Shown here piece by piece: positions 41,133-52,583 of a DNA stretch of 64,000 nucleotides. The notes beneath the pieces are model-generated. The model saw only the letters and a list, made by a program, of their open reading frames with translations. It was not told the origin of the DNA and searched no databases. Location of the stretch: NCBI RefSeq assembly GCF_017161405.1, contig NZ_CP071051.1, positions 2,232,001 through 2,296,000 on the forward strand, given 5' to 3'. Source of the stretch: Leucobacter sp. CX169. GTDB lineage: Bacteria; Actinomycetota; Actinomycetes; Actinomycetales; Microbacteriaceae. How positions within the stretch are numbered: the stretch's first letter is position 1; the number at the start of each line of letters is the position of its first letter. A program made the translations under genes and the position numbers.

Positions 41133-42098
41133 ATGGATTCCACGGTCGATGCCCTGCCGCGCGTGCTTCGCGAGCTCCAAGCAGACGGCCGCGAGAGCTA
41201 CACACGCATCGCTGAACGACTCGGCATGTCCCGTCGCCAAGTCACCCAAATCGTGCAGGAAGCGATCGAACGCGGCGAAGTGCACATCACCGCGTCAGTG
41301 AGTCCTGATCTGCTCGGGGTAGAGCGTCTGGCCTACCTACAAATTTCCGTCGACGGCCCAGTCGCGCAGCTTTGCGAAGCACTCGTCGCGATGCCCGAAA
41401 CATCCTTCGTTTCCGAAACGAGCGGGGCCACGCCGCTCGATGCGGAGCTGCGAGTGGGCGCCGACCCCCATCTTCGAGAGGCGATGGACCGGATCCGCGC
41501 GCTGCCCGGGGTCCGTGAGATTCAGGCACACCTGTATGAGAGCATCGAGGTGAACCTCTACTCGCCGCTGCGCAGCGGACGCACGAGCTTCGACGTTGAT
41601 GCGGCAGATCTCGCGATCGTTCGCGCCCTCCGCGACGACGGGCGTGCATCGTTTCTCGAACTCGGACAGGCGGCCAATATCTCGCCCAGCGGTGCACGCC
41701 TACGGCTGCGCAAACTGATCGCACAGGGCGCGCTGAAAGTCGTCGGAATCCCGCTGCGCGGCAAGCGATCTGGGCCTGCTCCCATCGGGATTGGGATCAG
41801 CATCCAGGGACCGCTCGACGCTCCCCTCGCCCGAGTGCGCGCGCTCGATCCTGAGTTTCTCTCAGTCACCGTCGGCGAATTTGACATGATCGCGATGGTC
41901 ACTGCGGACAACACGGCAGACCTCCTTGCGTGGATGGAGCAGGTGCGCTCTATCCCCGGCGTCGTGAACACGTCGTCCTGGTCGCACCTGCGAATTGCGA
42001 AGGAGCAGTACGGGCACGGGCACTCGCTCGAACCATTCACCCCCGTGGGGAAAGGCGCGGTCATCTGGGGCGAGAACCCCTCCCCCGACGAAGGCTAG
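41133..42098 (+). CDS. Lrp/AsnC-family regulator with two complete modules
   Basis: A 321-residue protein, about twice the usual 150-160. Module 1 has a helix-turn-helix (LPRVLRELQADGRESYTRIAERLGMSRRQVTQIVQEAI) and a RAM-like ligand domain to about residue 140. Module 2 begins at DVDAADLAIVRALRDDGRASFLELGQAANISPSGARLRLRKLI (about residue 163) and has its own ligand domain (VTVGEFDMIAMVTADNTADLLAWM). A single chain thus mimics a dimer of ordinary Lrp proteins. It is divergent from the NCS1 permease operon, which it probably controls. Its TAG stop lies in the same CTAG tetranucleotide as the stop of the convergent hydrolase gene. Confidence 0.9.
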   Translation: MDSTVDALPRVLRELQADGRESYTRIAERLGMSRRQVTQIVQEAIERGEVHITASVSPDLLGVERLAYLQISVDGPVAQLCEALVAMPETSFVSETSGATPLDAELRVGADPHLREAMDRIRALPGVREIQAHLYESIEVNLYSPLRSGRTSFDVDAADLAIVRALRDDGRASFLELGQAANISPSGARLRLRKLIAQGALKVVGIPLRGKRSGPAPIGIGISIQGPLDAPLARVRALDPEFLSVTVGEFDMIAMVTADNTADLLAWMEQVRSIPGVVNTSSWSHLRIAKEQYGHGHSLEPFTPVGKGAVIWGENPSPDEG

Positions 42099-42886
42099 GC
42101 CGAAGCTTCCCAGTCACGGTAGAGCTCCGGCCGGCGGTCGCGGAGGTAGTCTGCCTCGCCCGCCAAAACGGGAGCCGGATCGGGAATGTCCGCTACGAGC
42201 AGCTCGACCCCGGCGCCGGCGCGACCGAGCACGCGCCCCTCGCGCCCCGCCACCGTGCTCAACCCTGCGAACGGCAGATCTGCGTGGAACGCATGGTCCG
42301 CGTACGCGACGACCAGGGCGTTCTCGGCGGCACGCGACGGGACCGTCGTCATGGGCACGTACTCCGAGCCGGCCTCGATCGCTGTCGGCACGAGCAACAG
42401 GTCCGCGCCCTGCGCGGCGAGGAAGCGCGCGGGCTCGGGGAACTCGATGTCGTAGCAAATCTGGAAGGCCACGCGGCGTCCGTTCCAGTCCGCGACTCGG
42501 GGCGCCACCGTCGACGCGGTAAACGCGCCCGGCTCGTCCCCCCACAGGTGGACCTTCGCGTAGCGCAGCACCTCCTCGCCGCTCGCGCTCCAGAGACCAG
42601 CGGAGATGGTGAACCCGCCCTCGGGGTGCAGATCGGGGAACCCCGTGGCCACCGCGATGCCCTGCTCGGCGGCGATGAGCGCGATGCGCTCGGGAATGTC
42701 GGCGACGCGATCCTGTGTGAGCCAGTCTGCGAGGAGCAGCGGCACGTGACCCGTCACGAACAACTCGGGGGCAAGGATCAGCTCGGCGCCGGCGGCGACC
42801 GCCTCCGCCGCCCCCGCCCGCAGCGCGCCGAGGTTCGTGTCGACGTCAAGCGGCGACGATGATGCTTGGAGCAGGGCGATGCGCAT
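42095..42886 (-). CDS. Nitrilase-superfamily carbon-nitrogen hydrolase
   Basis: ATG 42886 gives 263 residues, typical for the superfamily. The catalytic triad is visible: Glu in LILAPELFVTG (about residue 43), Lys in RYAKVHLWGDEPG (about residue 114) and the nucleophilic Cys in VAFQICYDIEFPEPAR (about residue 150). The enzyme hydrolyses an amide or nitrile. It sits 5 bp after tyrS, so it is probably co-transcribed as the last gene of the argF-argH-tyrS group. Long upstream extensions of this reading frame into tyrS are not real, because tyrS occupies that DNA. Confidence 0.9.
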   Translation of the reverse strand: MRIALLQASSSPLDVDTNLGALRAGAAEAVAAGAELILAPELFVTGHVPLLLADWLTQDRVADIPERIALIAAEQGIAVATGFPDLHPEGGFTISAGLWSASGEEVLRYAKVHLWGDEPGAFTASTVAPRVADWNGRRVAFQICYDIEFPEPARFLAAQGADLLLVPTAIEAGSEYVPMTTVPSRAAENALVVAYADHAFHADLPFAGLSTVAGREGRVLGRAGAGVELLVADIPDPAPVLAGEADYLRDRRPELYRDWEASA

Positions 42887-42891
42887 GATGG

Positions 42892-44208
42892 TTAGCCCTC
42901 GCCGCCCACAATGAGGCCCGCAAGAGTCTTCTTGCCCCGGCGCAGCACGGCGTAGGTGTCGTGCAGCAGGTGGCCCGCCGCCAATTCCGCGTCGTCCGAG
43001 TCGATCGGGGCGCCATTGATGGTGACGCCGCCCTGAGCGATCGCTCGCCGCGCCTCGCCCAACGAGGAGACCAGGCCAGCGTCGACGAGCAGCTGGATCA
43101 CGCGCGCGCCGAGCTCGGCCCGCACATGCGGCAGCTCGGTGAGCGCAGCGCCCAATGTTGCCGAGTCGAGCGCGGTGAGGTCGCCCTTGCCGAACAGCGC
43201 GTCCGACGCAGCGATGGCCGCCTCGGTTGCGGTCTTGCCGTGCACGAGCGACGTGACCTCGTAGGCCAGGCGCTTCTGGGCGGCGCGACGGAAGGGCTCT
43301 TCCGCAACCTGGCGAGCGAGCTCCTCGATCTCGGCGCGCGAGAGGAAGGTGAAAACCTTCAGCCGGTCGATCACGTCGGCGTCGTCCGCGTTGACCCAGA
43401 ACTGGTAGAACGCGTACGGCGAGCACATGCTCGGGTCGAGCCAAATGGCGTTCCCCTCGCTCTTGCCAAACTTCGTGCCGTCCGAGTTCGTGATCAGCGG
43501 GGTGCCGATCGCGTGCGCCGACTTGCCGGTTTCGCGGCGGATCAGGTCGGTGCCGCTCGTAAGGTTGCCCCACTGGTCGCTGCCGCCCGACTGCAGGATG
43601 CAGTCGTAGCTGCGGAACAGCTCCAGGAAGTCGTAGCCCTGCAGGATCTGGTAGCTGAACTCGGTGTAGCTGATGCCCTCTTCTGAGTTCAGGCGGGCCG
43701 CGACTGCGTCCTTCTTGAGCATCGTGCCGACGCGGAAGTGCTTGCCGATCTCGCGCAGGAAGTCGATCGCGGTGAGCTCGGCCGTCCAATCGAGGTTGTT
43801 CACGAGGCGCACCGCGTTGTCCCCCTCGGCAGAGAGGAAGCGCGATACCTGCGCCTGCAGGCGCGACACCCACTCGGCGACCGTGTCGCGGCTGTTCAGC
43901 GTGCGCTCCGCAGTGGGCCGCGGGTCGCCGATGAGTCCGGTGGAGCCGCCCACGAGGCCGAGCGGCTTGTGCCCCTTGAGCTGCAGCCGGCGCAGGAGCA
44001 AGAGCTGCACGAGGTTGCCCAGGTGCAGGCTTGGCGCGGTCGGGTCAAACCCGCAGTAATAGGTGAACGGCTCGCCCTCGAGCAGTGTCGACAACGCCTC
44101 GGCGTCGGTCGATACGTGAATGAGGCCGCGCCATTCGAGCTCGTCCCACAGCGTTGCAAAGCTGTCGTCGAGCTTTTGGGCGGCGAAGATCTCGGTGCGT
44201 TCGTTCAC
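42892..44208 (-). CDS. tyrS: Tyrosyl-tRNA synthetase
   Basis: A class I synthetase of about 438 residues. I prefer the GTG at 44208 because AAGGA lies 10 nt ahead; an ATG at 44226 is in frame but has no ribosome-binding site. The HIGH-like motif reads PSLHLGNLVQLLLLRRL (about residues 55-71), tyrosine binding has YDFLELFRSYDCILQSGGSDQWGNL, and the KMSKS motif is TKFGKSEGNAIWLD. An S4 RNA-binding domain closes the protein (LVSSLGEARRAIAQGGVTINGAPI). It charges tRNA-Tyr in the cytoplasm. Position next to argH is conserved in actinobacteria. Confidence 0.97.
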   Translation of the reverse strand: MNERTEIFAAQKLDDSFATLWDELEWRGLIHVSTDAEALSTLLEGEPFTYYCGFDPTAPSLHLGNLVQLLLLRRLQLKGHKPLGLVGGSTGLIGDPRPTAERTLNSRDTVAEWVSRLQAQVSRFLSAEGDNAVRLVNNLDWTAELTAIDFLREIGKHFRVGTMLKKDAVAARLNSEEGISYTEFSYQILQGYDFLELFRSYDCILQSGGSDQWGNLTSGTDLIRRETGKSAHAIGTPLITNSDGTKFGKSEGNAIWLDPSMCSPYAFYQFWVNADDADVIDRLKVFTFLSRAEIEELARQVAEEPFRRAAQKRLAYEVTSLVHGKTATEAAIAASDALFGKGDLTALDSATLGAALTELPHVRAELGARVIQLLVDAGLVSSLGEARRAIAQGGVTINGAPIDSDDAELAAGHLLHDTYAVLRRGKKTLAGLIVGGEG

Positions 44209-44254
44209 AGCGGGTTCATCCTTCATCTAGTTTCTGCGCAGGATCCGGTGGGTG

Positions 44255-46693
<2,439 letters not shown>

Positions 46694-46694
<1 letters not shown>

Positions 46695-46718
46695 CCCTCC
46701 AGTCTATGACTGGAGGGG
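46694..46718. promoter_or_regulatory. Perfect palindrome at the argF start
   Basis: CCCCTCCAGTC-TAT-GACTGGAGGGG: 11-bp arms, 3-bp loop. It contains the putative -10 TAGACT (minus strand, 46701-46706) and reaches the GTG start. It does not look like the AT-rich ARG box of ArgR. Confidence 0.6.
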
Positions 46719-46766
46719 GCAATGCCAATTCGCGGCCGCATTCGTCACCGATTCCCGGGAACGACG

Positions 46767-46802
46767 GAGGGGCCCGGGGCGCTTTCGCACCCCGGGCCCC
46801 TC
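46767..46802 (-). terminator. Terminator-like hairpin after typA
   Basis: GAGGGGCCCGGGG and CCCCGGGCCCCTC form a perfect 13-bp stem with a 10-nt loop, 16 bp after the typA stop. No long T-run follows, so it may act as a GC-rich actinobacterial terminator. Confidence 0.7.
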
Positions 46803-46817
46803 AACACTCAGAGAGAG

Positions 46818-48722
46818 TTACTTCTGGCTCTTCAGGCGAGCCGTCGCGCGCTGGCGTGCACCAGCTTCGAGCTCAACCTTGCGAATACGAACGACCTCGG
46901 GGGTGACCTCGACGCACTCGTCCTCGCGGGCGAACTCGAGGCACTCCTCGAGCGAGAGCTGGCGAGGCGGGGTCATCGACTCGAAGGTGTCCGAGCTCGC
47001 GGCACGCATGTTCGTGAGCTGCTTCTCCTTCGTGATGTTGACGTCCATGTCCTCGTTGCGCGAGTTCTCGCCGATGACCATGCCCTCGTAGACCTCCTGC
47101 GTGGGGCTGACGAAGAAGGTCATCCGCTCCTGCAGCTTGATCATCGAGAAGGGGGTCACGACACCCATGCGGTCCGCAACGATCGAACCGTTGTTGCGGG
47201 TGACGATGGGGCCAGCCCACGGGGCGTAGCCGTGCGAGATCGCGTTGGCGATGCCGGTGCCGCGGGTGGTGGTCATGAACTCCGAGCGGAAGCCGATGAG
47301 GCCACGCGCGGGGACGATGAACTCCATGCGCACCCAGCCGGTGCCGTTGTTCGACATGCCGTCCATGAGGCCCTTACGGGTCGCCATGAGCTGAGTGATC
47401 GCGCCGAGGTACTCCTCGGGGGTATCGATGGTCAGGTGCTCGAACGGCTCGTGCTTCTTGCCATTGATCTCCTTCGTCACCACCTGAGGCTTGCCGACGG
47501 TGAGCTCGAAGCCCTCGCGACGCATGTTCTCGACCAGGATCGACAGAGCGAGCTCGCCGCGGCCCTGCACCTCCCACGCGTCGGGGCGTCCGACGTCAAC
47601 GACCTTGAGCGAAACGTTACCGATGAGCTCGCGGTCGAGGCGATCCTTGACCATGCGGGCGGTGAGCTTGTGGCCCTTCACCTTGCCGACGAGCGGCGAG
47701 GTGTTGGAACCAATCGTCATGGAGATTGCGGGTGCATCGATCTCGATCTTCGGCAGGGGACGAACGTCCTCAGCATCGGCGATGGTCTCGCCAATGGTGA
47801 TGTCCTCGATACCGGCGATGGCAACGATGTCGCCGGGGCCAGCCTTCTCGGCGGGGTAACGCGAGAGCGCCTTGGTGAGCATGAGCTCGGTGATGCGGAC
47901 GTTCTGCACGGTGCCGTCGTGGCGCACCCAAGCAACCGTCTCGCCCTTGCGGATCTCGCCGTGGAAGACGCGCAGCAGCGCGATACGGCCGAGGAACGGC
48001 GAGGAGTCGAGGTTGGTAACGTGCGCCTGCAGGGGGTGCTCGTCGTCGTAGGTCGGTGCAGGAACGTGCTCGATGATCGCACCGAAGAGCGCCTCAAGGG
48101 TGTCGGTGTCGGGCAGCGTGCCGTTGGCCGGCTGGTTCAGGCTCGCAGCGCCGGCGCGGCCCGAGAGGTAGACGACGGGCACGTTGAGCACGGCGTCGAT
48201 GTCGAGATCGGGGTGCTCATCCGCCATGTCCGACGCAAGGCCCAGCAGCAGGTCCTGGCTCTCGTCAACGACCTCCTGAATGCGGGAGTCGGGACGGTCC
48301 GTCTTGTTGACGGCAAGAATAACGGGGTGCTTGGCCTCAAGGGCCTTGCGCAGCACGAAGCGGGTCTGGGGCAGCGGGCCCTCGGACGCGTCGACGAGCA
48401 GAACAACACCGTCGACCATCGACAGTGCGCGCTCCACCTCGCCGCCGAAGTCGGCGTGGCCGGGCGTATCAACAACGTTGATGACGATCGGGCCGTTCTT
48501 CGCGTGCTCACCGTCATAGCTAATGGCGGTGTTCTTCGCGAGGATCGTGATGCCCTTTTCGCGCTCGAGATCGTTCGAGTCCATCACGCGGTCACTCACG
48601 TCAGCGTGTGCGTCGAACGAGTTCGTCTGGCGGAGCATCGCGTCAACGAGCGTGGTCTTTCCGTGGTCGACGTGAGCCACGATGGCGACGTTGCGAAGGT
48701 CTTCGCGGGTGGCAAGAGCCAT
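46818..48722 (-). CDS. typA: Translational GTPase TypA/BipA
   Basis: A 634-residue elongation-factor-like GTPase. G1 is [17 protein letters not shown] (about residues 14-30), G3 [17 protein letters not shown]4 [11 protein letters not shown]-Tu-like domain II and two EF-G-like domains follow, including the family-specific [20 protein letters not shown] and [21 protein letters not shown]. TypA binds ribosomes and aids assembly and stress adaptation. A TAAACT box at 48791-48796 (minus strand) is a possible -10 for it, with no good -35. Confidence 0.97.
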   Translation of the reverse strand: MALATREDLRNVAIVAHVDHGKTTLVDAMLRQTNSFDAHADVSDRVMDSNDLEREKGITILAKNTAISYDGEHAKNGPIVINVVDTPGHADFGGEVERALSMVDGVVLLVDASEGPLPQTRFVLRKALEAKHPVILAVNKTDRPDSRIQEVVDESQDLLLGLASDMADEHPDLDIDAVLNVPVVYLSGRAGAASLNQPANGTLPDTDTLEALFGAIIEHVPAPTYDDEHPLQAHVTNLDSSPFLGRIALLRVFHGEIRKGETVAWVRHDGTVQNVRITELMLTKALSRYPAEKAGPGDIVAIAGIEDITIGETIADAEDVRPLPKIEIDAPAISMTIGSNTSPLVGKVKGHKLTARMVKDRLDRELIGNVSLKVVDVGRPDAWEVQGRGELALSILVENMRREGFELTVGKPQVVTKEINGKKHEPFEHLTIDTPEEYLGAITQLMATRKGLMDGMSNNGTGWVRMEFIVPARGLIGFRSEFMTTTRGTGIANAISHGYAPWAGPIVTRNNGSIVADRMGVVTPFSMIKLQERMTFFVSPTQEVYEGMVIGENSRNEDMDVNITKEKQLTNMRAASSDTFESMTPPRQLSLEECLEFAREDECVEVTPEVVRIRKVELEAGARQRATARLKSQK

Positions 48723-48834
48723 AGAAGTATTGTCCTAACGAGGATGGTTGCGTCGCCGGCTGAGCGGGATGCTGAAGAAGCCGACGAGCTAGTTTAGCGA
48801 ATCGGTGTGGGGAATCGGCTGGTAAAACCGGAAG

Positions 48835-50526
48835 TCAGGCTCCCAGCGGGATATTTGCGCCCGGAATTGCGGCCAAAAGATTCTTTGTGTACTCCTCGCG
48901 GGGGGTGTCAAACACCTGCTCAGTGCGAGCGTGTTCAACAATTCGCCCCTGCTGCATGACGCAGACTTCGTCTGCGATCACACGCACAACCGCAAGGTCG
49001 TGCGTGATGAAGAGATACGTCAGCCCCAGCTCGCGCTGCAGCTCTGCCAGCAATTCTAGGATCTGCGCCTGAACGAGAACGTCAAGCGCCGAAACAGCCT
49101 CGTCGAGCACCAGAATCTCTGGTTTGAGGGCGAGCCCTCGCGCCACGGCAACTCGCTGTCGCTGTCCACCGGACAGCTCGTTGGGGTATCGGGTCGCGAG
49201 CTCCCGCGGCAGGGCTACCTGGTCGAGCAGCTCGAGCATGCGTGCCTTGCGGCTGGCGCTGTCGCCCACCTTGTGGATGTTCAGCGGCTCCATGATGGTG
49301 TTGCCGATGTTGTGCAGCGGGTCGAGCGAACCGTAAGGATCCTGGAACACCGGCTGCAACGTCCGCCGCAACGCAAAGGTCTCCTTCGCATCCATCAGGC
49401 TGGTATCCCGGCCCGCGATCACGATCTTGCCGGCGGTGGGCTGTTCGAGCTGCAACACCATCTTCGCGATGGTGGACTTCCCCGACCCCGACTCACCCAC
49501 CAGCGCCATCGTCTGTCCACGCTTGATGGTGAACGAGGCGTCATCCACGGCCTTGAAATCCTCGTGGCCGAAGTTGCCCTTGCGTAGCTTGTAGACCTTG
49601 GAGAGGTTCGAGACCTCAATCAGGGTCTCCCCTGCCCCGACGACCTGCGTCGACTGGGCGGCAAGCGAGGCGAGGTCGAACTCGCTCGCCGGCGCCGCGG
49701 CGCTCACCCCGGCGCTGATCCTGCGTGACGCGAGGCTCGGCGCGGCCGAGACGAGACGCTGCGTGTAGGGGTGCTGCGGGCGCTGCAAAATCTCCCGGCT
49801 GGGGCCCGACTCGACGATCTTGCCCTTGTACATCACAATGAGTTTCTCGGCGCGCTCTGCCGCAAGGCCCAGGTCGTGTGTAATGAACACCACGGCGGTG
49901 CCTGACTCGCGCGTGAGCTTTGCCATGTGGTCAAGGACCACGCGCTGCACCGTGACGTCAAGCGCAGAGGTGGGCTCGTCCGCGATGAGCAGCTGCGGGT
50001 TCGCCGACATACCGATACCGATGAGCGCACGCTGCTTCATGCCGCCCGAGAACTGGTGCGGGTATTGGCGCATCCGGCGCTCGGCATCGGCAAGGCCAGC
50101 CTGCTTGAGCACCTCGACTGCGCGTTCCTCGATCTCCTTCTTGCCGGTGGCGACGCCGTTGGCACGGATCGCTTCCTTGACCTGATAGCCGATTGACCAC
50201 ACCGGGTTGAGGTTCGACATCGGGTCCTGCGGCACGAAACCGATCTCGCGCCCGCGGATCGACTCGAGGTCACGGCGGTGCAGACCGACCAGCTCACGGT
50301 CGTTCCAGCGGATGGAGCCGCCCGTGACGGCGCCCGTGCCCGGGAGCAGGCCGATCACGGCGTGCATCGCGGTCGACTTTCCCGAACCGGACTCCCCCAC
50401 AATCGCGACGGTCTCGCCGGGGTAAACATCCAGGTTGATGCCGTGCAGCACCTCGTTGGTCTGGCCGCCGTTATTGAACGCGACCCGCAAGTCGCGCACG
50501 CTCAGCAGTGGTTGACGCTCGTTCAT
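48835..50526 (-). CDS. oppDF: Oligopeptide ABC transporter, fused double ATPase (OppD-OppF type)
   Basis: A 563-residue protein joining two ATPases that are separate in most opp systems. Domain 1 has Walker A IVGESGSGKSTAMHAVIGLL (about residue 38), signature QFSGGMKQRALIG and LIADEPTSALDVT. A linker at about residues 275-300 includes the oligopeptide motif PHPYTQRLVSAAPS-like segment HPYTQRLVSAAPSLASRR. Domain 2 has LVGESGSGKSTIAKMVLQLE, LSGGQRQRVAVARGLALKPE and LVLDEAVSALDV, and ends with EEYTKNLLAAIPG. It powers peptide import. The start overlaps oppC (ATGA). Confidence 0.94.
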   Translation of the reverse strand: MNERQPLLSVRDLRVAFNNGGQTNEVLHGINLDVYPGETVAIVGESGSGKSTAMHAVIGLLPGTGAVTGGSIRWNDRELVGLHRRDLESIRGREIGFVPQDPMSNLNPVWSIGYQVKEAIRANGVATGKKEIEERAVEVLKQAGLADAERRMRQYPHQFSGGMKQRALIGIGMSANPQLLIADEPTSALDVTVQRVVLDHMAKLTRESGTAVVFITHDLGLAAERAEKLIVMYKGKIVESGPSREILQRPQHPYTQRLVSAAPSLASRRISAGVSAAAPASEFDLASLAAQSTQVVGAGETLIEVSNLSKVYKLRKGNFGHEDFKAVDDASFTIKRGQTMALVGESGSGKSTIAKMVLQLEQPTAGKIVIAGRDTSLMDAKETFALRRTLQPVFQDPYGSLDPLHNIGNTIMEPLNIHKVGDSASRKARMLELLDQVALPRELATRYPNELSGGQRQRVAVARGLALKPEILVLDEAVSALDVLVQAQILELLAELQRELGLTYLFITHDLAVVRVIADEVCVMQQGRIVEHARTEQVFDTPREEYTKNLLAAIPGANIPLGA

Positions 50527-51479
50527 CGCTGCGCCCTCGCCTTCGGATCAAGTGCATCTCGGACGACTTCTCCGAGCATAATGAAGCCCAGCACGGTGAT
50601 CGTGAGCGCCATGGACGGGTAAATCAGGGTCTGCGGGTTGTTGCGCAGGTCACCTTGGGCGGCGCTGATGTCGTTGCCCCAACTCATGAACATCGAGGTG
50701 GGCAGGCCGAGCCCCAGGAACGAAAGCACCGCCTCGGCGACGATCGCGGCCGAGAGCGAGAGCGTGGTGACGACGATCACGGGAGCGATCGAGTTCGGCA
50801 GCACATGCTTGATCAGCGTCTTCATGCGCGAGAGGCCGAGCGATTTGGACGCCATCACAAAGTCCGCGTTCTTCACGCGCAGGATCTCGGCGCGCAAGAT
50901 GCGCGCCGTCACCGGCCAGGAGAAGGCCCCGATCGCGAGCGCGATGACGAAGACGTTGCGGTGCGCGGAGAAGACGCTCATCACGATCACTGCCGCGAGG
51001 ATGTAGGGAATCGAGAAGAAAATATCTCCCAGGCGCGAGAGCACCGTGTCAACCCAGCCACCGAAGAAGCCGGCGAGCGCACCCATGATGGTGCCGATAA
51101 CGAAGGTCATCGTGATCACGATGAGGCCGACGGATACCGAAGTGGACGTACCGTGGATAATCCGCGAGTAGACGTCGCAGCCCTGGCGGGTGAAGCCGAG
51201 CGGGTGACCCGCGGTGGGACCGCCGTTCGAAAGAGCGAGCTGGCAGGCCCGAGGATCCACCTGGGTGAAGAGAGTCGGGAACAGCGAGACGACGATTACG
51301 AGCAGGATGATCGCGGACGAGATCCAGAACATCGGCCGCTTGCGCATATCGCGCCAGGCGTCGAGCCACAGATTGGACTTGCGTTCGGCGATGCGCACCG
51401 CGTCGACCGCGGCGACCGGGGTCTCTTCGAAGGGAGCAACAAAGTGCTCGGGGATGGGATTACTTCGCGACTCAGGCAT
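50523..51479 (-). CDS. oppC: Oligopeptide ABC transporter permease (OppC type)
   Basis: ATG 51479, after GAGGATC, gives 318 residues and an 8-nt overlap with oppB. A cytoplasmic N-terminal segment (RKSNLWLDAWRDMRKRP) precedes the first helix WISSAIILLVIVVSLFPTLF. Then comes an extracytoplasmic loop with NGGPTAGHPLGFTRQGCDVYSRIIHG, typical for OppC, and five more helices. The EAA loop is MASKSLGLSRMKTLIKHVLPNSIAPVIV. It ends with the family signature GEVVRDALDPKARAQR. Confidence 0.93.
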   Translation of the reverse strand: MPESRSNPIPEHFVAPFEETPVAAVDAVRIAERKSNLWLDAWRDMRKRPMFWISSAIILLVIVVSLFPTLFTQVDPRACQLALSNGGPTAGHPLGFTRQGCDVYSRIIHGTSTSVSVGLIVITMTFVIGTIMGALAGFFGGWVDTVLSRLGDIFFSIPYILAAVIVMSVFSAHRNVFVIALAIGAFSWPVTARILRAEILRVKNADFVMASKSLGLSRMKTLIKHVLPNSIAPVIVVTTLSLSAAIVAEAVLSFLGLGLPTSMFMSWGNDISAAQGDLRNNPQTLIYPSMALTITVLGFIMLGEVVRDALDPKARAQR

Positions 51480-52398
51480 AACGGATCCTCGGATCAAGCA
51501 CGGCATACAAAAGGTCTACGACGAGATTCACGCCGAGGTAGACGAGCACCATCACGGTGACGAACGAGACCACCGTGGCGTTCTCGCCGCGCAGGATTGC
51601 CTGGTAAAGCGTGTTCCCGACGCCAGGCACGTTGAAAATGCCCTCGGTCACGGTCGCGCCCACCATCAAGATCCCGAAGTCGGCCGCAGTGTTGGTGACG
51701 GTCGGGATGAGTGAGTTCCGCAGCACGTGCACCGGAATGACGCGCCCGCGGGAGAGGCCCTTGGCGTAGGCGGTCCGCACGAAGTCCTGGTTCAGGGTGT
51801 CGATCACCGAGGCGCGCGTGAGACGCATGCTGGTGGCGTACAGGCTAATGCCGAGCACGATACCCGGGAGGAGAAGGTCCTGGATGGGGGCTCCGGTACC
51901 CACCGTTGTCCGGAACCAGCCCAGCTTGATACCGAAGAAGAACTGGGCGATGAACGCGATCACGAAGATCGGCACACTCATCATGACGAGACCGATGATG
52001 AGATTGATGTTGTCGAAGAACTTGCCCTTGCGCAGCCCCGAGATGAGGCCGATCACGACGGCGAGCGTCAGCTCGATCACGATCGCGATCGCCGCGAGCT
52101 TGATCGTCACGGGGAAGGTACGGGCCAGAATCTCATTGACCGATTGGCCCGAGAAACTCGTGCCGAAGTCGCCGACGAAGATCTTCCCGAGGTAGATCAG
52201 GTACTGGACGATAAACGGCTTGTCGAGGTTGTACTGCTCTTGCAGACGTTCAACGACCGCCGGGTTCGGGGTTTTGTCACCGAACATCGCGGCGATGGGA
52301 TCGCCTGGCATGGCAAACACCATGAAATAAATGAGGAAGGTGGTGCCGAGGAGCACGGGCACGACCTGCAGCAAACGGAAGAGGATATAACGCAGCAC
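51472..52398 (-). CDS. oppB: Oligopeptide ABC transporter permease (OppB type)
   Basis: GTG 52398 gives 308 residues starting VLRYILFRLLQVVPVLLGTTFLIYFM, the standard OppB N-terminal helix. The periplasmic loop FAMPGDPIAAMFGDKTPNPAVVERLQEQYNLDKPFIVQYLIYL is intact. The EAA-like loop is RTAYAKGLSRGRVIPVHVLRNSLIPTVT at about residues 205-232. It lies 185 bp after oppA, and a strong hairpin stands between them. Confidence 0.93.
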   Translation of the reverse strand: MLRYILFRLLQVVPVLLGTTFLIYFMVFAMPGDPIAAMFGDKTPNPAVVERLQEQYNLDKPFIVQYLIYLGKIFVGDFGTSFSGQSVNEILARTFPVTIKLAAIAIVIELTLAVVIGLISGLRKGKFFDNINLIIGLVMMSVPIFVIAFIAQFFFGIKLGWFRTTVGTGAPIQDLLLPGIVLGISLYATSMRLTRASVIDTLNQDFVRTAYAKGLSRGRVIPVHVLRNSLIPTVTNTAADFGILMVGATVTEGIFNVPGVGNTLYQAILRGENATVVSFVTVMVLVYLGVNLVVDLLYAVLDPRIRYA

Positions 52399-52539
52399 GC
52401 CTAGTCCCCCGTTCCGTGGGTGAAGTCTGACATGGGGAAATTCTCTCGTAACTTCGAGTTCTATGGGTGGTTCGCGGCGGCTCTGTCGCAAACACGGAGC
52501 ACGACGATCGGGGTGACGAGGCCGTGATGAAATCGCGGG

Positions 52540-52571
52540 AAGGCCCCGGGGCGGGTGAGCCCCGGGGCCTT
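52540..52571 (-). terminator. Hairpin between oppA and oppB
   Basis: AAGGCCCCGGGGC and GCCCCGGGGCCTT pair perfectly over 13 bp around a 6-nt loop, 12 bp after the oppA stop. It probably stops part of transcription or protects the oppA message, so that binding protein is made in excess. Confidence 0.75.
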
Positions 52572-52583
52572 CGCACTAGGGAA

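Noticed and set aside
42095-43873. Nitrilase gene extended to 592 codons
   Set aside because: The extension lies inside tyrS in another frame. The real start at 42886 gives a normal-length enzyme.
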